Assembly: GCA_000711775.1 (NCBI GenBank)
Contig: ARYC01017638.1
Location: 1-64,000, forward strand
Reading direction: 5' to 3'
Origin: Oxytricha trifallax
Taxonomy: Eukaryota > Ciliophora > Spirotrichea > Sporadotrichida > Oxytrichidae
Length of the DNA stretch: 64,000 bases
Shown one piece after another: positions 59,110 through 64,000 of the stretch (positions are counted from its first letter, which is position 1; the number at the start of each line of letters is the position of its first letter). Under the pieces are notes generated by a model that was not told the DNA's origin, made no database searches, and saw only the letters and a program-made list of their open reading frames with translations. A program made the position numbers and the translations under genes.

Positions 59110-59517
59110 ATAAATTAGCTTTTTATATAAATATTTTGATGATTGTATGTTCAGTATCGTCAGAAAATATATCTGGTCGATCCCCACTAAATTTCAAATC
59201 TAAAGAAATGTTTAGATGATTATATTCTATCCTCAAAGAATCCAACATCATCTTTTGATGACGAATAATCTTATATTAGTGAAGAACTTTAATTAGCTTT
59301 GGAGGAATTACATTAGCTATTTGAAAACAAGCTTCTTGAGGAATTTGTTGATAAGATTTTATACTTTTTTATTTAACAAATATTATCATTTAAAAAAATA
59401 AATTTTTAATAAAAATAAGATCATAGAAATTTCAGCTTTAGATTAAGGAGTAGGAAAGAAATTATTCGAAATTGTGGAAAATACTTCTTCAACCCTGAAT
59501 TAATTAGGAATATAATA
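59110..59517 (+). CDS. coding blocks of an unknown gene
   Basis: The plus strand reads ISNLKKCLDDYILSSKNP, then EELQLALEELHQLFENKLLE (about 59180-59365), and after a spacer GVGKKLFEIVENTSSTLN (about 59445-59505). TAA/TAG serve as glutamine. A hairpin MITE begins at 59518. The gene may continue into the blocks beyond 61 kb. Helical; no family recognised. Confidence 0.5.
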
Positions 59518-59925
59518 TTGTAGGAATACATTCGAAATAGGGAAATTAATTAAATTAAATTAATTCTAAATCAAAATCTTGGCAGTTAAAGTTTGCCAAT
59601 TTAAATGATTTTAGGCTCATTCGATAGAGAATTTAAAATTAGCTGGACTTTATTATTGGCAGTACTATTTTATCGCATCCCTGGAGCGAGATAACTCGAC
59701 TTTAATGTGAGGGTATAATTTAATGAATTAAGATGCGTTTAATTAAAGTCGAGTTATCTCGCTCCAGGGATGCGATAAAATAGTACTGCCAATAATAAAG
59801 TCCAGCTAATTTTAAATTCTCTATCGAATGAGCCTAAAATCATTTAAATTGGCCAACTTTAACTGCCAAGATTTTGATTTAGAATTAATTTAATTAATTT
59901 CCCAATTTCGAATGTATTCCTACAA
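59518..59925. mobile_element. hairpin MITE, TTGTAGGAATAC family
   Basis: A 408-bp near-perfect palindrome, TTGTAGGAATACATTCG to its complement, flanked by TA. Nearest relative is the copy at 20116, sharing GGCAGTTAAAGTTTGCCAA and CTCATTCGATAGAGAATTT. Confidence 0.9.
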
Positions 59926-60226
59926 TATAATTAATATTTATTTTCATTAATTAATATTTAGAAAATAGAAAACAGAAAATAGGCAAATATAATTAGATTA
60001 ATTAGAAATCAATGTAAATGAAAAAAATTAAATAAATAAGATTGATAATTGTATTTTCTTATTTTATATTTTTAACAAAAATTTTAAAATTGCATTTATT
60101 TTTTAATAAAAATTATTTTCCTATTGGAAATTATAATTTAATAAATAACCCAAAATTAATAAATAAAATTTCAAGCTATTTTAATTGTAAATCATTTGAT
60201 AAAGAATTTTATGTTTGTAGATAATA

Positions 60227-60290
60227 TTGATAAAATAGAAAACAATTAGTAAAAACAAAAATTAGAAATTAATTTTAACTGCCAGTAATT
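60227..60290. mobile_element. single end of a TTGATAAAATAG-type element
   Basis: TTGATAAAATAG preceded by TA, followed by TAACTGCCAGTAATTAAAT as in the arm of the copy at 21679. No opposite end found, so this is a remnant. Confidence 0.45.
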
Positions 60291-61055
60291 AAATAATAAA
60301 AGTTAGATTATATTTGTGACAGTATAAAAGAAATAAATAAGGGACATTTTTTTAAATTTGAAATTACTTTATACATTATGTGTAATAATTAGGTATCCTA
60401 ATAATTTTTTATTATCGATTTCCTAATTCAATTGTCATTTTGAGCACTAATGAAAAATGTTGAAATTATTATCTTTAGAATATTTAATGGAAGGTTGTAT
60501 GTTATTCTGTTTATAATTAGGAAAAATTAACCAGCGCAAGTTGAAATACTTAAATCTGAAAATAAATGAAATTTCTTAAAATTTATCAGATATAGTGATT
60601 AATTAATGTAAAAATAGAACTTTTACAATGAATTTATTTGAAATAAAATACTTACTTTAAGGTTTTTCAATGATAAAATGTAAAACATTCAGGGAGGTTC
60701 TGCTTACATCATTGTTTAATTTTTTCCATTTTAATTCTAATTTAAGTTATTATAAATACATTACGTTAATTAATTACTTAATACAATTTTTAATTTTTAA
60801 ACATATATGATCGATACTGGATATATAAGTTTGCAAATTTTAATCAGTCTTTTTTAAATTAGTATTAATATAAATTCTTAGAATTAAGTTCCATAAATTA
60901 GAGGATTAAAAATTATTCAAAAAATAGACTATAATTTAGAGCAAGATATTCTTGGAAAATAGCTTTTAAATTTTAAGTTATTAGCTAAATATAATACAGA
61001 TAGTCAAATGTTTTTTTACTTATCATAAAAATACTTCAACTTTGAGTAACAAGTA
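60291..61055. other. AT-rich region, little recognisable
   Basis: Mostly A/T. A short protein-like stretch near 60670-60715 (MIKCKTFREVLL) may be a coding block, but it is too short to be sure. Otherwise nothing seen. Confidence 0.35.
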
Positions 61056-64000
61056 ATGCTAGATACAGTAAGTTTAAGAATCTTCAATGTAATCAACCCT
61101 CGAGATTATTTTCTACGCCCTAAAAACCCATTATATCTTAAATTTATAAAAATAGACCATTAATGTTGAAAATCTTGTTTTTCAAAAAAAACATGGTTTA
61201 AGCCTCATGTAAAATTCTCAACAAAATTTTTCACTTATTCAATTATTGGTTTGATATTTTTGAAAACTAAGAATATAATTTCATATTACCATTAACTTAA
61301 TTAATCAATAAAAAGAAAGAGTACTTTCAAGTAATTTACTAACAGTTTATCTCCAGAAATCGAATAAAATCTATTGCTATAAGAATTTCTAAAAGCTTTA
61401 CTGAACTAAGATTAAGAAAAAGCTAATAATAGTCTAAAGCTCATTTCAATCCTGGAATAGTCATAGACTATTATAATAAATTATTATTAAAAAAAAATTT
61501 TAATTTTTTTTTATTCAGGAATTACAAAATTTTGGTTGGGCAAAATATCATTTGATTAAATAATTAAATTATTCTTTAAGTTTTTATTTATATAAATTCT
61601 TATGATACTGTATTATTAATTTTCATAATTTGTTGATTAAAATATTCTAAATTGTAAAAATAAAAGGCAAATCTAAATTACTAACATTAAAATTAGTTAC
61701 TTCTTTAAATTTAGGTTTTTTTTCTAAATTTATCAAATAAATGAATTTTTAAATAATTTTAAATACTTTAGTTTTGAGGTTGTTATTTTTTTCTAATTTT
61801 TATTATTTTGTTTTTTACATAATGTTTAATTTCTGTTCCTCTCCTTATTTTATTTAGAATGAATAGTATTCTAATGCAAGCTGTGGAAAAGTATAAAAAT
61901 TAAATAATATATTACATTGTTTATTAAAATATCGAATTAATCCTTTGAAAATTTAATTTACTTATTATGTCATTTCATTATGTTAAATTAATAATTGCAA
62001 TAAGATTTTTCAAATTGAAATTAAATTCTAAAAGCACATTATAATTTTTTTTATCTATTGTCAGAGAAGGATTTGATTTTAATATGTATATTGGTGAGTT
62101 TCATAATAAGAAATATTTAAAATTTTGTCTAAGAAATGTAAATATTTATAAGCATATATTCAAATAAAATTTTTAAGAAAAATCATTCCAAGACTATATA
62201 GTTTGCAATTAGAAATATATAGCTTAGTAAAGATAAATAGAATTATAAATTAAATTTCATCTTTAAAATACTAATACTTTAGTTATTTTTAATTTATCTT
62301 TTTTTATCATGAATTTTTATCTTAAAATTTTCCAAAAAAATACTTTTAAAATTACAAACAAAAATAAAATACTTAACTTTATATTAATCATTATATTATA
62401 TATAAATTGAATTTGTGTGAATTCTTTTTGTTAAATCAATTGATTACACTAATTTATAAATATATGAAATAATAAGCAAAAAAAAAGAATTTAAAAATAA
62501 TTTTCATTCAATTTTAATGAGATCTTTTAAAATTAAATAAGATTATTTCAGATATTTATTAAAAATAATTTTTAATTGATAAAATATATAGATTTTTTCA
62601 TGTTAAAGAATGTAAGTTTTTTTGGTAAAAAATAATATTATTATAAATTAGAGAAAATCTTTTAGCTTTAATTATTAAATTATTAATATCTATTTTTTTA
62701 TAAACAAGAATATACAAATTGATATATTTAAATTTAATATTGTAAAATTAATTATTATATTATCCCCACATGAAAGATAGTTTCCCTGAAGAGAAGATTT
62801 TATTGCTGGAATGTCCATCTAAAATAAGGGATCTACTAGAAACACTGATCAACAAAATTTAAGAATTTGAGAACTAAAATATCAATGTAAATTCCAAAGT
62901 ATTAGAAAATTGTACAAACAATTTTATATTTTATGCTTCAAAAGTATATAAATTATGAAATATTATGCCAAATGAAGGACATTAAAAGGGATTCCATTAA
63001 AATGACAACAAAAATATTTCAAAAAATATTGTATTTTTATACAATATTTATAGCTTTTTTAAGATATTAAACCCAAAATATATAAAGTTTGTATTAATTA
63101 TATAACTATTTTCAAGATATACATCATTACTAGAGGGTTTAAATTTAAATATTAAATTTTAATTTAAAAAAATTAAAATAATTCATGATAACCAATTAAA
63201 GAATGTGAAACATGCTTAGAAAAAATCTTTCAAAATAGTTATGAAAAATATTATAATGATATTAATAAAACTGATTTATCTATAAAAAACAAAACATTAT
63301 TATTATGAATACTTTTAGAAGATAATGCCTAAATATAGTGAATAATTGAAGACTATGAATTAAAGCCCCTTACTAAATTTTTTATTTTTTATTTTAAATT
63401 GGATTTTTACTCCATTAAATTTTTTTATTATTGATTTTGAAGAAGAGAATTTTATAAAACAATTATTAGCATTAACAATATAGACATCTGCTATTTTTTG
63501 TGCAGATTTAATTGATAAGATTTGAATTTTGAAATTATTTATATAGCCATATTTTAAGTATATTATATTTTAAAATAATTAAAGTTGCAATATAAATATA
63601 GTAATTAAGGTGATTTTTATGTTTAGTTAAGAATTTGGTTTTGTAAGTCTATTTAAATTTAAATTCTTAATTTCTAATTAGTAGAAGAGAATTTCAAAAA
63701 TAAAAATTAAAAAATAAATATAAATATTTATTACAAAATAACACTAAATAATCATATTTTTGATTTAATGTTTAACTTCCTAGATCAATAAGAGAAAAGT
63801 AATCAGAAACTCTAAAAAAAATCAATGAAATTTTATTGCATAATAAAGATTAATTTATCTATATAAAGTTATAATTTTTATTACCTTAAGAATAGAAGTT
63901 AGTGATAGAAATAAGAAAATTAAAATTCAATAATTCTACGAAGTCGATGATAAATTTTAATATGACTTAGTTGAGTATTTTTAGTATAAAAATTTCTATG
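61056..64000 (+). CDS. coding blocks of an unknown gene, running off the window
   Basis: Plus-strand blocks with TAA/TAG as glutamine: about 61060-61165 (SLRIFNVINPRDYFLRPKNP), 61330-61470 (NLLLQEFLKALLNQDQEKAN), about 62065-62115, 62769-62955 (MKDSFPEEKILLLECPSKI ... ENCTNNFIFYASK), 63195-63290 (ECETCLEKIFQNSYEKYYND), 63765-63865 and 63895-64000. Spacers of 0.2-0.6 kb between them are almost pure A/T. That they belong to one gene is inferred from strand and order. No domain assigned; CxxC in ECETC might bind metal. The 3' end lies outside the window. Confidence 0.5.

Noticed and set aside
60042..60224. 60-residue plus-strand open frame
   Set aside because: Composition is that of random A/T sequence (Phe, Asn, Lys, Ile), with no supporting block nearby.
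1..64000. CRISPR array, rRNA operon or bacterial operon
   Set aside because: No regularly spaced repeats, no rRNA signature, and genes carry GT-AG introns and a ciliate code.

Overview
This window looks like germline (micronuclear) DNA from a spirotrich ciliate of the Oxytricha/Stylonychia type. Three observations support this. (1) Coding stretches on both strands stay open only if TAA and TAG are read as glutamine and TGA is the sole stop. (2) Genes are cut into short coding blocks (MDS-like) separated by very AT-rich spacers (IES-like) flanked by short direct repeats (pointers). (3) There are TBE-type transposons whose ends carry C4A4 telomere-like repeats, have 3-bp ATT target duplications, and encode the expected trio: a DD34E transposase, a ~22 kDa protein, and a zinc-finger/kinase protein. 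The species is inferred. No rRNA, CRISPR or prokaryotic feature was seen.

Layout. 1-8585: a GC-richer, multi-gene block, probably a large decayed mobile element. It holds an unknown gene (+), an unknown two-intron gene (-), an IS630/Tc1-like DD34E transposase (+), and a chromodomain plus cysteine-protease-like gene (+). 9073-10341: a large foldback element. 10620-20586 (-): MORN-repeat gene 1, split by a 4.6-kb TBE-derived insertion (10822-15396) and by a 3.66-kb spacer (16210-19872) made of nested mobile elements. 20601-23090: a chimeric, internally deleted TBE that itself contains a foldback element with a gene-like core. 23489-26143 (-): a second, N-terminally incomplete MORN copy, with a degenerate foldback downstream. 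26375-27876 (-): a third, apparently complete MORN gene starting MGAVCC. 28202-35881 (-): a long leucine-rich-repeat gene in many blocks. 36049-43954 (+): a divergently oriented unknown gene in many blocks. 43973-46599: two foldback elements. 46937-about 56024 (+): blocks of another gene interrupted by TBE A (47576-55583), which is in turn interrupted by TBE B (50252-54319). 56225-64000: two hairpin MITEs, a large foldback, the end of a zinc-finger-like gene (-), and blocks of (+) coding sequence running off the window.

How the parts work together. The host genes would function only after developmental DNA elimination joins their blocks. Most of the rest is layered mobile DNA. At least six element families can be separated by ends and target duplications: TBE (ATT); hAT-like poly-G MITE (8 bp); a TTAA foldback; two TA families (a ~0.4-kb hairpin and a ~1.1-kb foldback carrying gene-like cores); and a C-rich 1.2-kb foldback. 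Paralogous MORN copies provide empty-site controls for two insertions. All element-encoded proteins seen here show frameshifts or internal TGA, apart from the catalytic part of the TBE B transposase, so most look inactive.

Limits: exact MDS/IES boundaries in the long genes are approximate, and no database search was possible.
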